From contig CP054936.1 of assembly GCA_013364255.1 (NCBI GenBank), positions 62,001-126,000 on the forward strand: a DNA stretch of 64,000 bases, given 5' to 3'. Origin of the DNA: Streptomyces seoulensis (GTDB lineage Bacteria; Actinomycetota; Actinomycetes; Streptomycetales; Streptomycetaceae). This document shows positions 16,759 to 25,544 of this stretch, piece after piece. The notes under the pieces were generated by a model. The model had not been told where the DNA came from and searched no databases. It saw only the letters and a list, made by a program, of their open reading frames with translations. Position numbers and translations under genes: made by a program. Position 1 is the stretch's first letter. Every line of letters starts with the position of its first letter.

Positions 16759-17172
16759 TCAGCCGTTGAGCGGGGTGTCGTAGTGCGTCCACGGGGACCA
16801 GTTGCCGTTGTGGTCACGGTTGCGGCCCCAATACTCCGCGCTCTGGTCGTAGTAGAACACCCTGAAGGTCCAGGGGTCGCTGGTGTCGTAGTCATAGGCG
16901 TACGCCGTGCTCCACGCCTGACCGCCCATGGACATCCATCCCGTCCAGTCCCCGTCGGAGTCGCTCCAGCGGGTCCACACCGCACGGTCGGTGCCGACGA
17001 TGAACTCCTGCTTCGTACCGTTGGGGAGCTTGTAGCTGGTCACGCCGTACTCGCAGAGGTAGACGCCGCCTCCGCGCGAGCAGTTGCCCGCCTGGGCCGG
17101 TGCGGCCACCACCGCGACGCTCGCGACGGCTGCGGCCGCGATCACGATCGCCTTGACCTTCTGGACCAGCAT
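16759..17172 (-). CDS. Secreted lectin-like protein (PLL-type repeats)
   Basis: This is a 137-residue exported protein; ATG 17172 follows AAGGAGAG. The signal peptide is residues 1-29 (VIAAAAVASVAVVAAPAQAG). The mature part starts with a CSRGGGVYLCEYG disulfide loop. Two repeats follow of the kind seen in beta-propeller lectins: FIVGTDRAVWTRWSDSDGDW-x-GW and FRVFYYDQSAEYWGRNRDHNGNW-x-PW. Two blades are too few for a closed propeller, so it may oligomerise or bind a wall or sugar surface as a short module. Binding is inferred from the motif. Confidence 0.7.
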   Translation of the reverse strand: MLVQKVKAIVIAAAAVASVAVVAAPAQAGNCSRGGGVYLCEYGVTSYKLPNGTKQEFIVGTDRAVWTRWSDSDGDWTGWMSMGGQAWSTAYAYDYDTSDPWTFRVFYYDQSAEYWGRNRDHNGNWSPWTHYDTPLNG

Positions 17173-17709
17173 GACTCTCTCCTTCGGACGTGCGACCGGC
17201 CCGTTCGGAAGGGGACGCGGTGCTGACGGCAGAACTCTCCGTCTCGTCGCTTGCGTCCCGCTAACGTCCTGCCGACGCCCCCCCCCGTGCGCGGGGCGTG
17301 ACCCGCTCGGCGCGCAGCCGGACGGCTGGGTCGGACAGCGGCGTCTTCCACGGCCCCACCGTGGTCTGCCGGCTCACTCGGTGGCCTGTTCAGTCAGTGG
17401 CCGGGTGAGCCGCGTAGCCCCCGTGCCGGGTCGATGTCGGGCACGGCGAGCGTCGGGTTACGGGCTGATGCGACGACCCACTGCGCTCGTTGCCGCAGAT
17501 CGCCACGACCGGCGCCTTCCCCACAGGCCCCGGTACGGCCACGAGGCCCTCGCCAACAGGTGCAATGCCTTGACGACATGGGGCCCGGGAGCGGAGCGGG
17601 CCACGAGCTGTGCGGCTGAGCCGGATGTCGGGCTTGAGGGCGGCCTCCAGCCCCTCCCGGGCGACCGCGCCCACGACCGGCCACCTCGGCGACGGATCGC
17701 CGTGCGGCG
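17173..17709. other. 537 bp without a recognised gene
   Basis: It holds the promoter side of the lectin-like gene. A minus-strand frame (17390-17710) reads LTPHGDPSPRWPVVGAVARE and GLEAALKPDIRLSRTAR, which looks protein-like but matches no family I know and has no start. It may be a gene relic. Confidence 0.35.
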
Positions 17710-18375
17710 TCAGGCGCGCCGGGCTCTCGCCACGGCAAGGGCGTCCGCGACCTCCCCGACGACACGCTTTGCGTCGTCGAGGCTGTTCACCACGTCGGTG
17801 CGGTTCATGTCGATCACGAGGACATCGCTGGCGGAATAGTGCTCGTGCACCCACTCGTCGTACCCGGACCAAAGCGTCCGGTAGTACTCGACGAGACTCT
17901 GGTCCTGCTCGAAATCGCGCCCTCGCAGTCCGATGCGGCGCAGCACCGTCGCGAAGTCCGCTCTGAGGTACACCATGAGATCGGGTGCCTTGCGGTAGGG
18001 CAGGCCGTCGATCTCCCGCATCATCTCCGCGAGCAACCCCTCGTACACCTGCATCTCCAGGGCACTGATCCTGCCGAGGTCGTGGTTGACCTTGGCGAAG
18101 TACCAGTCCTCGTAGATCGACCGGTCGAGGACGTTGTCGTCCTGTCGGTACGCCTCCTTGATCGCGGCGAATCGCGTCTGCAGGAAGTAGAGCTGGAGAA
18201 GGAAGGGGTAGCGCCTCGCGGCTATCTCCTCAGGACCCGCGGTGTAGAAGAGCGGCAGGATCGGGTTGTCCTCCACGCTCTCGTAGAAGACCTTGCTCCC
18301 CAGCTCTTTGGCGATCAGTTCGGCCACGCTCGTCTTCCCGATCCCGATCATGCCGCCGACGCAGATCACTGCCAT
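17710..18375 (-). CDS. Deoxynucleoside kinase (dGK/dAK type)
   Basis: This is a 221-residue cytosolic kinase that phosphorylates deoxynucleosides in the salvage pathway. ATG 18375 is chosen because the P-loop follows at once (GGMIGIGKTS, residues 7-16). FYESVEDNP carries the catalytic Glu region, DRS is at 84-86 (NVLDRSIYED), and the LID segment is RRIGLRGRDFEQD. DLMVYLRADF and VLVIDMN are the core strands. The gene stands alone between non-coding stretches. The choice between deoxyadenosine and deoxyguanosine cannot be made from sequence. Confidence 0.88.
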   Translation of the reverse strand: MAVICVGGMIGIGKTSVAELIAKELGSKVFYESVEDNPILPLFYTAGPEEIAARRYPFLLQLYFLQTRFAAIKEAYRQDDNVLDRSIYEDWYFAKVNHDLGRISALEMQVYEGLLAEMMREIDGLPYRKAPDLMVYLRADFATVLRRIGLRGRDFEQDQSLVEYYRTLWSGYDEWVHEHYSASDVLVIDMNRTDVVNSLDDAKRVVGEVADALAVARARRA

Positions 18376-18839
18376 ACCTCGCTTCTCCCCGGGACACCGT
18401 CCGCGGGCGTGATTCCCGCGCCCCGGCTCTTCCACGGCGCACGCACCGCCGCGGAGCACGGTCGCGGATGCGCTCCAGACGCAGGTGACGGGCCTGGCCG
18501 CCGTCGGACGACCGAAGCGGCATCATATCGGCAGGAGGGGTGTTCGAATCTACGTGCTCATGCCCTGGTGGGGGAGGCTGGCACTGGGTGGCAGGGGCTT
18601 CGGGGCGATCGAGTAGCGGGTGGGCTGAACGATCTCCAGGCGCCCGTATGCCCGCGCCGACGGAGGATCCGCCGGTCACGCATCGATCGCGGCGACCACT
18701 CGATCACCGGGTGCCGGGTGCCGCGCGGCGGTGCAACCGCCCGCGCTCCGTGTGCCACGCGACCACACGGAGCGCGGGCCGGGTGAGGCGGTGCGGGTCG
18801 CCTCGTCGACACGGCCATCGCCGCGTGGCATGCGGGCTC
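18376..18839. other. 464 bp without a recognised gene
   Basis: This is the upstream region of the deoxynucleoside kinase, running to a PepSY relic. Open frames on both strands have no recognised motif. Nothing further seen. Confidence 0.4.
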
Positions 18840-19385
18840 ACCCCTATGGGCGTCGATGCCCCAACTGGTCATCTTGGCGGCCGGGGAGCAGTCGGCCCAG
18901 TTCGCGCGATCGGTGACGTCGCCCGTGGCGGGGGCGACGGCCACGCTGTCGTGACGTTCGGGCCAGCTACGGGGGTTCTCCTTGGTCACGTAGGTGGCCT
19001 GGTCCTTCGTCGGCGGGCTGACGTTGAGGACGCCGCGCAGCCCGGCAGCATGGGCGGAGGCCACAACCGTGTCGATACCGACGTCCTTGCCCTCCCCCGC
19101 AGCCACCGACCGGCGAACGTCCGCTCTTGTCCGAGTACTTCGCCGGTGTACGGGGCGACGAACGCGGTCTGGGTGTAGCCGTCGGGCAATCCGGGCTTGT
19201 CGAAGATGACGCGGGTGCTGTCCGTGCCGCCGGTCGCCGGCGTCACCGAGGACAAGGTCCCGTCGGGGACCGACTTGCATGCCGCCGCCACTTGGGCGGA
19301 CAGCGCCTCGGGCTCACCCCGGGGGGATGACCTTGAGTTGGTGGCGGTAGACGACCGCCTCGATCTGCGGTGCCGCGTGGGTGTT
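18840..19385 (-). pseudogene. PepSY-domain membrane protein, internally deleted and frameshifted
   Basis: Pieces of one protein are read in successive minus-strand frames. HAAPQIEAVVYRHQLKVIPP is followed by SAQVAAACKSVPDGTLSSVT and YTGEVLGQERTFAGRWL, the PepSY part. Then, in another frame, GKDVGIDTVVASAHAAGLRG and WADCSPAAKMTSWGIDAHRG give a second PepSY segment. The membrane helices and the helical segment that normally lie between the two parts, and after the second, are missing. At least two frameshifts and one deletion are required. Confidence 0.65.
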
Positions 19386-19464
19386 CGGCGGGAGCCAGGG
19401 CCGGGCCGGGGCGCCATGCCCCGCGGTATGGCAGCGCGGTTCGGCGACGCCGCCCCGGCTCGGC

Positions 19465-19493
19465 GGGGCCTCAGCCGATGGCTGAGGCCCCGA
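19465..19493 (-). terminator. Hairpin terminator after the sigma factor gene
   Basis: CGGGGCCTCAGCC and its exact complement are separated by three bases, five bases past the sigma factor stop codon on the minus strand. Confidence 0.75.
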
Positions 19494-19498
19494 GGGTG

Positions 19499-20125
19499 TC
19501 AGGCCGCCGGTGCGCTCGCCGTTTCGGCTTCCCGCAGGAGCCGTTCGAGGACCCCACGGGCGCGGGACACCCGGGAACGGACCGTGCCGACCGGGCAGCC
19601 GACGAAGCCGGCCGCTTCCTCGTACGACAAACCCACGATCTGGGTCAGCAGAAATGCCTCGCGCCGCTCGTCGGACAGGCTCTCCAGGAGGTCGATCAGG
19701 GCCACTCCCTCCTCGAAGCCCGGCAGGCCGCGCGGCTGGCTGCTCTCCACCGCCGCCTGCCAGTCGACGGCGTCCGCGGTGCGGGGGCGGGCCGCGGCGC
19801 GGCGGATGCTGTCGGCGACGGCACGGCGGGCGATGGCCAGCAGCCAGGTGCGGGCCGAGGCGCGGCCCTCGTAGCGGTGCAGGCTGCCGAAGGCCCGTAC
19901 GAAGGTGTCCTGGGTCAGGTCGTGGGCGGCCTGCGGGTCACCGCTGAGGTAGGTGACATAACGCAGTACGTCACCGTGCAGGGCGCGGACGAAGTGGTCG
20001 GCCGCGTCGGGGTCGCCGCCGCGAGCGGCCAGCGCCCAGGCGGTCGCCGACACGTCCGCGGAGGCACGGTCCCTCCCTGGAGCGGCACGATCCGCCGAGG
20101 GAGCGGGCGTGGCAGAGATCATCAT
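19499..20125 (-). CDS. ECF RNA polymerase sigma factor
   Basis: This is a 208-residue sigma factor with only regions 2 and 4. ATG 20125 (or 20122) follows GAAGGA. Region 2 reads VTYLSGDPQAAHDLTQDTFV with RAFGSLHRYEGRASARTWLL and AIARRAVADSIRR. Region 4 reads ALIDLLESLSDERREAFLLT and QIVGLSYEEAAGFVGCPVGT, followed by VRSRVSRAR. It should direct RNA polymerase to a stress regulon. The Met-rich membrane gene lies 289 bp upstream on the same strand and could take part in signalling in place of a classical zinc anti-sigma factor, none of which is visible nearby. Confidence 0.92.
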   Translation of the reverse strand: MMISATPAPSADRAAPGRDRASADVSATAWALAARGGDPDAADHFVRALHGDVLRYVTYLSGDPQAAHDLTQDTFVRAFGSLHRYEGRASARTWLLAIARRAVADSIRRAAARPRTADAVDWQAAVESSQPRGLPGFEEGVALIDLLESLSDERREAFLLTQIVGLSYEEAAGFVGCPVGTVRSRVSRARGVLERLLREAETASAPAA

Positions 20126-20298
20126 GTGAGGTCCTTCTCGGGTATTGCGGGGGTCACGCCCGCACGGGGCATGACTCACCAGGGCATGGGGTGCGCCCGT
20201 GCACGGCGGCAGGGCGATGCCCGGAGCCCTTCAGGAACACTCCCCTCGTGGGGCGCGCGAGCGCGCCGAGGCGACCTGCCCGCCGACGCGGCGTGGCA

Positions 20299-20346
20299 GC
20301 GAGAAGTCCGCCGGCGCGGCGCGGGGGCGAGAAGTCCGCCGGCGCG
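20299..20346. repeat. 20-bp direct repeat, 28-bp period
   Basis: GCGAGAAGTCCGCCGGCGCG occurs at 20299-20318 and 20327-20346 in the gap between the Met-rich gene and the sigma factor gene. No function is evident. Confidence 0.7.
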
Positions 20347-20414
20347 TCCGCGTGCGTGACACGCGGGAGCACCGTGAGGTGAGAGGAGCGGGGGCTCCGG
20401 TGGTTCCGGCTGTC

Positions 20415-21167
20415 TCAGCGGACAGCGGCGCCCACGGGCGGGCCCCGGAAGGTGAGGGAACAGCACAGAAGCAGCAGCCGCACCGGAACCGGGGCGGCGG
20501 CAGCACGGCGCCTGTGCACCTTCGGACGCCGGAAGGGCGTGGGCAGAGCCGCCAGTAGTCTCAGCGGCGCCGCGAACCAGGCCGCCGTAGCCCGCAGAAC
20601 GCGGAAGACGGCCCGTTCACCGTGGGCCAGCCACAGGCCGCACAGGATGGCGGCCAGCAGGTGCGCGGCGAACATGCCGAACGATGCCGCACCGTTCGTG
20701 CCGGCCACGTCATGCATGCCGTGCAGGGGGTCGAGGCCGGTCACGCCGTGGACCGTGTGGGCGGTGGAGCTCATGTCCATTCCGCCCATGGACCTCATGC
20801 CCACGGATCCCATGCCCATGGAACCCATGTCCGTCCCGCCCACGGACCCCATGTCCATCGCGTTCAGGCCCGCCGACGCACCGGCGGGGGCCGGAGCGGC
20901 GGGCCTCGACGCCGGCGACTGCGCCAGCGAGAAGCTCTCGTGCAGCACCGCCTGAGCGGCGGTCACGACCGGGACGATCAGGGCGCGGCCGCGCTCCCGC
21001 CCGGCCATCAGCCAGCCCGCGGCGCCGGTCGCGGCGGCTCCGGCAGCCATGGCCCACCAGGGGACGGCCGTCCCCGACATGGTCGTGTGGCCGAGAGCGG
21101 CGAGCAGCACGCAGACAGCGGCGAACACGCCGGCCCGCACCGTGCGGCACCCCCCTCGGACAGTCAT
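20415..21167 (-). CDS. Met/His-rich integral membrane protein
   Basis: This is a 250-residue membrane protein starting at ATG 21167. Hydrophobic helices lie near residues 10-30, 35-55 and 60-80, and another pair near 160-200 (FGMFAAHLLAAILCGLWLAHGE). Between them is a loop with about ten methionines in MG/MD/MS steps plus histidines (MDMGSVGGTDMGSMGMGSVG). This composition suits Cu(I) or other soft-metal binding. The tail is Arg-rich. It lies upstream of the ECF sigma factor and 387 bp from a Ni/Co permease. No named family is certain; a role in metal handling is inference. Confidence 0.7.
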   Translation of the reverse strand: MTVRGGCRTVRAGVFAAVCVLLAALGHTTMSGTAVPWWAMAAGAAATGAAGWLMAGRERGRALIVPVVTAAQAVLHESFSLAQSPASRPAAPAPAGASAGLNAMDMGSVGGTDMGSMGMGSVGMRSMGGMDMSSTAHTVHGVTGLDPLHGMHDVAGTNGAASFGMFAAHLLAAILCGLWLAHGERAVFRVLRATAAWFAAPLRLLAALPTPFRRPKVHRRRAAAAPVPVRLLLLCCSLTFRGPPVGAAVR

Positions 21168-21553
21168 GACCCGCCCATCCTCACACCCGGGAGCTGGACC
21201 ACCTTCTGAAGGTACGTACCCGCCCCCTCCCTCCGACTCGCCGACGGCGATGTGACACACCTCATGGCAGACGCGCGGGACCCGGGATACGCGACGAGCG
21301 GCTACCGCAGCGACACCGTACCGGGCAGGACCACCACCGTCGGGGCCTCGACCGAGCCGCTGTGTCGCAAGTCCATGGCGAACGCCGCGAGATCACTCGA
21401 ACGCCACGCTCCGGCGGCCATCGGCACCGTCAGATCGACGCCCGTTCCGGCACTCGGATCAAGAAGGCGCCGAGTTCCGGCATCCGATCGTGGCATGCGT
21501 CAGGTGCCGCGAGAGGTGTGGTGGACCGTTCTCCAGGATCACCCCGCCGGTCG
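21168..21553. other. 386 bp gap with a possible gene fragment
   Basis: A minus-strand frame (21302-21496) reads GVDLTVPMAAGAWRSSDLAA and VVVLPGTVSLR, which resembles the end of a protein, but no start or family was recognised. The rest holds the promoter of the Met-rich gene. Confidence 0.3.
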
Positions 21554-22645
21554 TCAGCCGCCGTCGGCGAGGCGGGCGGCCCATCTCTGCTCCACCTTGG
21601 CCACCCGCCAGTACGCCAGCGCGGCCGCCCACACGACCACGAACAGGCCGACGATGATGTACCCGACGTTGTCCAGATCCAGATCGGCGATCCAGCCGGT
21701 CGCCGCGTCGTTCAGATCGAGCTTCTCGTGCAGCACCCCGACCAGTTCGATGGTGCCGATCAGGAACGCGACGGCGATGGACAGGCCGGTGATGGTGAGG
21801 TTGTAGAACACCTTGCGCACCGGGTTGGAGAACGCCCACTGGTAGGCGAAGTTCATGAAGGTGCCGTCCAGTGTGTCGAACAGGCTCATTCCCGCGGCGA
21901 ACAGCAGCGGCAGGCACAGGATCGCGTACCACGGCAGTCCGGCCGCCGCGCCGCTGCCCGCCATCACCATCAGGGTGACCTCGGTGGCGGTGTCGAAGCC
22001 GAGGCCGAACAGGAAGCCCAGCGGGTACATCTGCCCGGGGCGGGTGATGGACTTGGTGAAGCGGCCCAGGAGGCGGTTCATGAAGCCCCTGGAGTCCAGG
22101 TGCTGTTCGAGGGCGTGCTCGTCGTAGGTGCCCGACCGCATCGCCCGGAAGACCCGCAGGATGCCGGCGAGGGCCACGAGGTTGAGCGCCGCGATGAGGT
22201 AGAGGAAGGTCCCGGAGACGGTCGTGCCGACGACGCCGAGCGTCTGATGGGTGCGCGAGTCGTCGTTGAGCAGGGTGCCGGCGACGTGCGCTCCTCCCGC
22301 GACCAGGGCGGCCATGGCGATCACCACGCTGGAGTGGCCGAGGGCGAACCAGAAGCCGACCGACACCGGCCGCTTGCCGTCGGCCATCAGCTTGCGGGTG
22401 GTGTTGTCGATGGCGGCGATGTGGTCGGCGTCGAACGCGTGCCGCATGCCCAGCGTGTACGCGGTCACGCCGAGGCCGATTCCGAACGCCTTGGAGCCGA
22501 TCTCGTAGTGCCCCGGCACGACGAGCAGGAACAGGACGCCGAACGCGACGACGTGCAGCGCGGCGATCACCGTCAGGAGTCCGGCGGTGCGGACGGTGTC
22601 CTCGCGCCGCCAGCGGAAGGGGGTGGGCCCGGTGGGCAGGGTCAT
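21554..22645 (-). CDS. HoxN/HupN/NixA family nickel/cobalt permease
   Basis: This is a 363-residue membrane permease for Ni2+ or Co2+. It has the NiCoT signatures RHAFDADHIAAIDN in helix II, GFWFALGHSSVV in helix III and LGFDTATEVTL in helix V. ATG 22645 has GGAG nine bases upstream; GTG 22675 is an alternative in frame. A cobalamin riboswitch ends about 45 bp upstream of this start, so transport is tied to B12 status. This points to cobalt for B12 synthesis, because the switch would turn expression off when B12 is ample. A near-perfect palindrome lies upstream of the riboswitch. Confidence 0.93.
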   Translation of the reverse strand: MTLPTGPTPFRWRREDTVRTAGLLTVIAALHVVAFGVLFLLVVPGHYEIGSKAFGIGLGVTAYTLGMRHAFDADHIAAIDNTTRKLMADGKRPVSVGFWFALGHSSVVIAMAALVAGGAHVAGTLLNDDSRTHQTLGVVGTTVSGTFLYLIAALNLVALAGILRVFRAMRSGTYDEHALEQHLDSRGFMNRLLGRFTKSITRPGQMYPLGFLFGLGFDTATEVTLMVMAGSGAAAGLPWYAILCLPLLFAAGMSLFDTLDGTFMNFAYQWAFSNPVRKVFYNLTITGLSIAVAFLIGTIELVGVLHEKLDLNDAATGWIADLDLDNVGYIIVGLFVVVWAAALAYWRVAKVEQRWAARLADGG

Positions 22646-22685
22646 GCGGTCACGCTCCAGCACCTCGTGGATCACTTCGTGAAGT

Positions 22686-22880
22686 GCCGTGGCCGGTCTC
22701 CTGGCTTACGGGTGCGCGCGTGTCCGTCCCGGTCTTCCCGTCCGCCGGGCGGCGGACAGTGACCGTGCGCTGCTGGGACGGAGACTCCCCGATCACAGTG
22801 GCGAGGGCCGCTCCGGTCTGGGCCCCTCGATCAGTGAGGGGCCGTCACCGGTCTTCCCGAGCACCACGGCCCGGTCACGA
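22686..22880 (-). promoter_or_regulatory. Cobalamin (B12) riboswitch of the Ni/Co permease
   Basis: On the minus strand, 22690-22707 reads AAGCCAGGAGACCGGCCA, the conserved B12 box that ends the adenosylcobalamin aptamer. Upstream are GC-rich stems and a GGGAAGACCGGTGA segment (about 22850-22865) that fits the L5/J6 core region. The element sits in the leader of the permease gene. A short ACTTC/GAAGT hairpin follows the box and may help hide the start region. Confidence 0.8.
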
Positions 22881-22899
22881 TAGGAGGCGGTGCTCATCG

Positions 22900-22923
22900 C
22901 TGCATAGCTGCGCAGCCATGCAG
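22900..22923. promoter_or_regulatory. 24-bp near-perfect palindrome upstream of the riboswitch
   Basis: CTGCATAGCTGC is followed directly by GCAGCCATGCAG; the twelve-base arms have one mismatch. It lies where the permease promoter should be, upstream of the riboswitch. GCATAG/CTATGC-type dyads are common for ArsR/SmtB metal sensors; the actual binder is unknown. Confidence 0.45.
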
Positions 22924-23128
22924 GTGTGCAAGATCACAACCGCCTCCCCCGTCACCCCGATCTCCATTTAGTCGGGGCTATTGGCCGCCTGGTTCCAGGT
23001 CGAGGACCGATGGCGTGGTGAGGCGTGTCGAGCACCCCAGGCGCCGCGGCGAGACCCGGCGGGGCTGCTAGCTTCGCCCACCTGGTGCGAAGAAGATGCC
23101 GGGATCACCGGCAGGTGCGGAGGTGACG

Positions 23129-24316
23129 GTGGCACAGACGAGTGGGTCTCCCGACAAGGCGGCCGGTGTTCCTGTCCGGCGTCGCAGCCTCCTGGCGTCG
23201 GCCGCGCTCGCGGCGGGCCCGTCGTTCCCGGTGGCCGCCTGCACCCACGGACCCGGGGATTCGGGGCCCGAACGGCACGCGTTGCCGCGACCCGGGACGG
23301 TGTCCCGCTTGGTCGCCGTTCCCGAAGGGAGCCGTGACGTCGACTGGCTCAGGTCGGCCCTTCACGTGGCCGTGGAGATCGAGTTCTCCACCATCCCGCC
23401 CTATCTGTGCGGCTGGTGGTCCATCGAGAACCGCAAGTGCGATGCCGCACGGCTGATCCGGCGCATCATCTCCGACGAGATGTATCACCTGGGAATCGTC
23501 TGCAATCTGCTGGTGGGTGTGGGAGGCCGGCCGCGGATCCTGGAGTCGGCGCCGGTCTACCCGGGTCCGCTTCCGGGCGGGGTGCATCCTGGGGTCAACG
23601 TGTACCTGTCGGGTCTGACCACGGCACTCGTGCGGGACGTGATGATGGCCATCGAGGCACCCGCCGCACCACTGACCGACAGCTCTCATGACCCCCTCAG
23701 CATCGGCCGCTTCTACGACGAACTGCTCAAGGCGTTCCGGACGGTGGCACCCGAGCTGTCCGCCGACCGGCAACTGCGCGAACGCATCGGCGAGGACACA
23801 CTGAGACCCGTCAAGACCCTGGCGGACGTAGAGCGCTCGATCGAGATCATCCAGGACCAGGGGGAGGGCACCTCCGCCTCCCCGGCCGACGGTCTGGGCG
23901 ACGGACACCTGGCGCACTACTACGCCTTCGCGGAGATCTACCACGGCCGACGGCTGCTCGAGGTCGGCGGCAGGTGGCAGTTCACCGGAGCGCCGGTGCC
24001 CTTCCCCGACACGCGCCCCATGTCCATGGTCCCGGCGGGCGGCTGGGACCGGCCGCCCGCCGGCGCCCGACAGCTGCTGGACGACTTCGACCACACGTAC
24101 ACCGGGGTTCTGGAAGCACTGGACACGGCGTGGGCCGAAGGCGATCCCCGTAGTCTCAGGACGGCTGTACGTCGGATGCGCGGGCTGGAGACTCCTGCCG
24201 TGGGCCTGATGGAGATGCCCGTCCCCGGGACGAAGGAGACCTACGGCCCCCAGTTCCGGCCTCGCGGACGACCCACACGGCTCCACCCCTCGGGGGCCTC
24301 GCGCCCTGTGCTGTAG
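23129..24316 (+). CDS. Tat-type lipoprotein with VioB/RebD-like ferritin domain
   Basis: This is a 395-residue protein; GTG 23129 has GGAGG five bases upstream. The N-terminus has twin arginines before a hydrophobic stretch (RRRSLLASAALAAG) ending in a lipobox-like VAAC, so export by Tat and lipid anchoring are likely. The body matches the ferritin-like domain of iminophenyl-pyruvate dimer synthases (VioB, RebD): LHVAVEIEFSTIPPYLCGWW, then IISDEMYHLGIVCNLLVGVG and later YYAFAEIYHGRRL, with Glu/His spacing for a metal centre. VioB-type enzymes couple oxidised tryptophans. An exported stand-alone version has no obvious partner. It converges on the P450 gene with a 32-bp gap. Confidence 0.75.
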   Translation: MAQTSGSPDKAAGVPVRRRSLLASAALAAGPSFPVAACTHGPGDSGPERHALPRPGTVSRLVAVPEGSRDVDWLRSALHVAVEIEFSTIPPYLCGWWSIENRKCDAARLIRRIISDEMYHLGIVCNLLVGVGGRPRILESAPVYPGPLPGGVHPGVNVYLSGLTTALVRDVMMAIEAPAAPLTDSSHDPLSIGRFYDELLKAFRTVAPELSADRQLRERIGEDTLRPVKTLADVERSIEIIQDQGEGTSASPADGLGDGHLAHYYAFAEIYHGRRLLEVGGRWQFTGAPVPFPDTRPMSMVPAGGWDRPPAGARQLLDDFDHTYTGVLEALDTAWAEGDPRSLRTAVRRMRGLETPAVGLMEMPVPGTKETYGPQFRPRGRPTRLHPSGASRPVL

Positions 24317-24348
24317 ACCGGCGCCGGCAGGGACGCCGGGCGGCTCGG

Positions 24349-25497
24349 TCACCACTCGACGACCAGCCTCGACACACCGCGCGTCGCGAGGCCCTCCCGC
24401 CATACGAGGGCCTCGTCCCCTGGGGCGAGTCGCAGGTCGGGGAAGCGCTGCCACAAGCGGGTCAGCGCGATCTTCATCTGGAGGAGAACCAGCGGCGCGC
24501 CCATGCACCGGTGGGCGCCGTGTCCGAAGGTGAGGTGTGCGGGTCGGCGGGCGTCGCTCTTCGCACCCGATGCGCCGAATACTTCGGCGTCATGGTTGCA
24601 GTGCAGCAACGAGACGATGACGGCCTCTCCTCGGCGCACCGTCGTCCCGCCCAGGACGAGATCCTCGACGGCCACTCGGGGAAAGCTGATAGGTGTGGAC
24701 GGCGTCGTACGGAGCAGCTCCTCGACCGTCTCCTCAACGGATTGCCCGGCGAGCGCGTCACCGGTGAGCAATTCGAGTATGGCGAGGCTCAGTTGATGCG
24801 CGGTGGTCTCGTAACCGGCCATGAGAAGGGCCAGTCCGAGATTGATCAACTCGGTGCGGGACATCTCACCCGACTGCTCGACCCGCACCAGCGCGCTCAG
24901 GAGATCCTGCTCGGGCACATCTCTCTTTCTCTCGATCAGTGAGGACATGTACTGGATCAGAGTCAGGATGTGGCGGCCTCTTCTGCGGATCCCCTGAGGC
25001 GTCATGTCGAACAGGGCAGTCACGGCGGCGTCGAAGACGGGCCGATCCGCGGCCGGCACGCCGAGCAGTGCGCTCAACGCGGCCATGGGAAGGGGCGAAG
25101 CATAACCGCTGACCAGGTCGGCGCCCGGCCCCGCAGCCTGTAGCTGATCCAGCAGAGCGCCGGCGGCTTCCTCGATCACCGCTGCCTGTGCGGTGACTCG
25201 GGCGCTGGTGAACGCCGCTGCGGCGACCCGGCGCAGCCGGGCGTGATCCGCGCCGTCCAGACTCATGATCGAGTTGGGTGAGAGGTCGACGGATCCCCAT
25301 TTCGGAGCATCGGGGTGGGCGGCCGCGGCTCGGCTGAGACGTGTGTCGGCCAGCGCGGCGCGCCCCACGGCGTAGTCGGTGATCAGCCACATGTGATCAC
25401 CGGTGGGCATCCGCACGCGTGTGACGGCCTCGCTTGACGGCGCTGCGAGGAAGGGCGGCAGCGGGCCGATCCGGTGGTGATCGAAAGTGCCGGACAT
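24349..25497 (-). CDS. Cytochrome P450 (last gene of the FAAL/ACP operon)
   Basis: This is a 382-residue soluble P450 monooxygenase. ATG 25497 has AGGAG nine bases upstream; the frame runs further without family similarity. The I-helix reads LLMAGYETTAHQ with the normal acid/alcohol pair, the ExxR motif is in VEELLRTTP, and the heme loop is FGHGAHRCMGAPL with ligand C331. It lies 47 bp after the methyltransferase on the same strand. In this context it probably hydroxylates or epoxidises a carrier-bound or released fatty acid; that substrate is inferred. Confidence 0.92.
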   Translation of the reverse strand: MSGTFDHHRIGPLPPFLAAPSSEAVTRVRMPTGDHMWLITDYAVGRAALADTRLSRAAAAHPDAPKWGSVDLSPNSIMSLDGADHARLRRVAAAAFTSARVTAQAAVIEEAAGALLDQLQAAGPGADLVSGYASPLPMAALSALLGVPAADRPVFDAAVTALFDMTPQGIRRRGRHILTLIQYMSSLIERKRDVPEQDLLSALVRVEQSGEMSRTELINLGLALLMAGYETTAHQLSLAILELLTGDALAGQSVEETVEELLRTTPSTPISFPRVAVEDLVLGGTTVRRGEAVIVSLLHCNHDAEVFGASGAKSDARRPAHLTFGHGAHRCMGAPLVLLQMKIALTRLWQRFPDLRLAPGDEALVWREGLATRGVSRLVVEW

Positions 25498-25544
25498 GGT
25501 CGATGACTCCTGTTCGGAAAGGGCGGCCGCTCCGGCGCCTTCGG

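Noticed and set aside
17390..17709. Minus-strand frame with protein-like segments
   Set aside because: No recognisable domain, no start signal, and it overlaps the 3' end of the kinase gene.
21362..22762. 466-codon plus-strand open frame over the Ni/Co permease
   Set aside because: Antisense of a clear NiCoT permease and its riboswitch; composition is Gly/Arg/His-biased with no fold.
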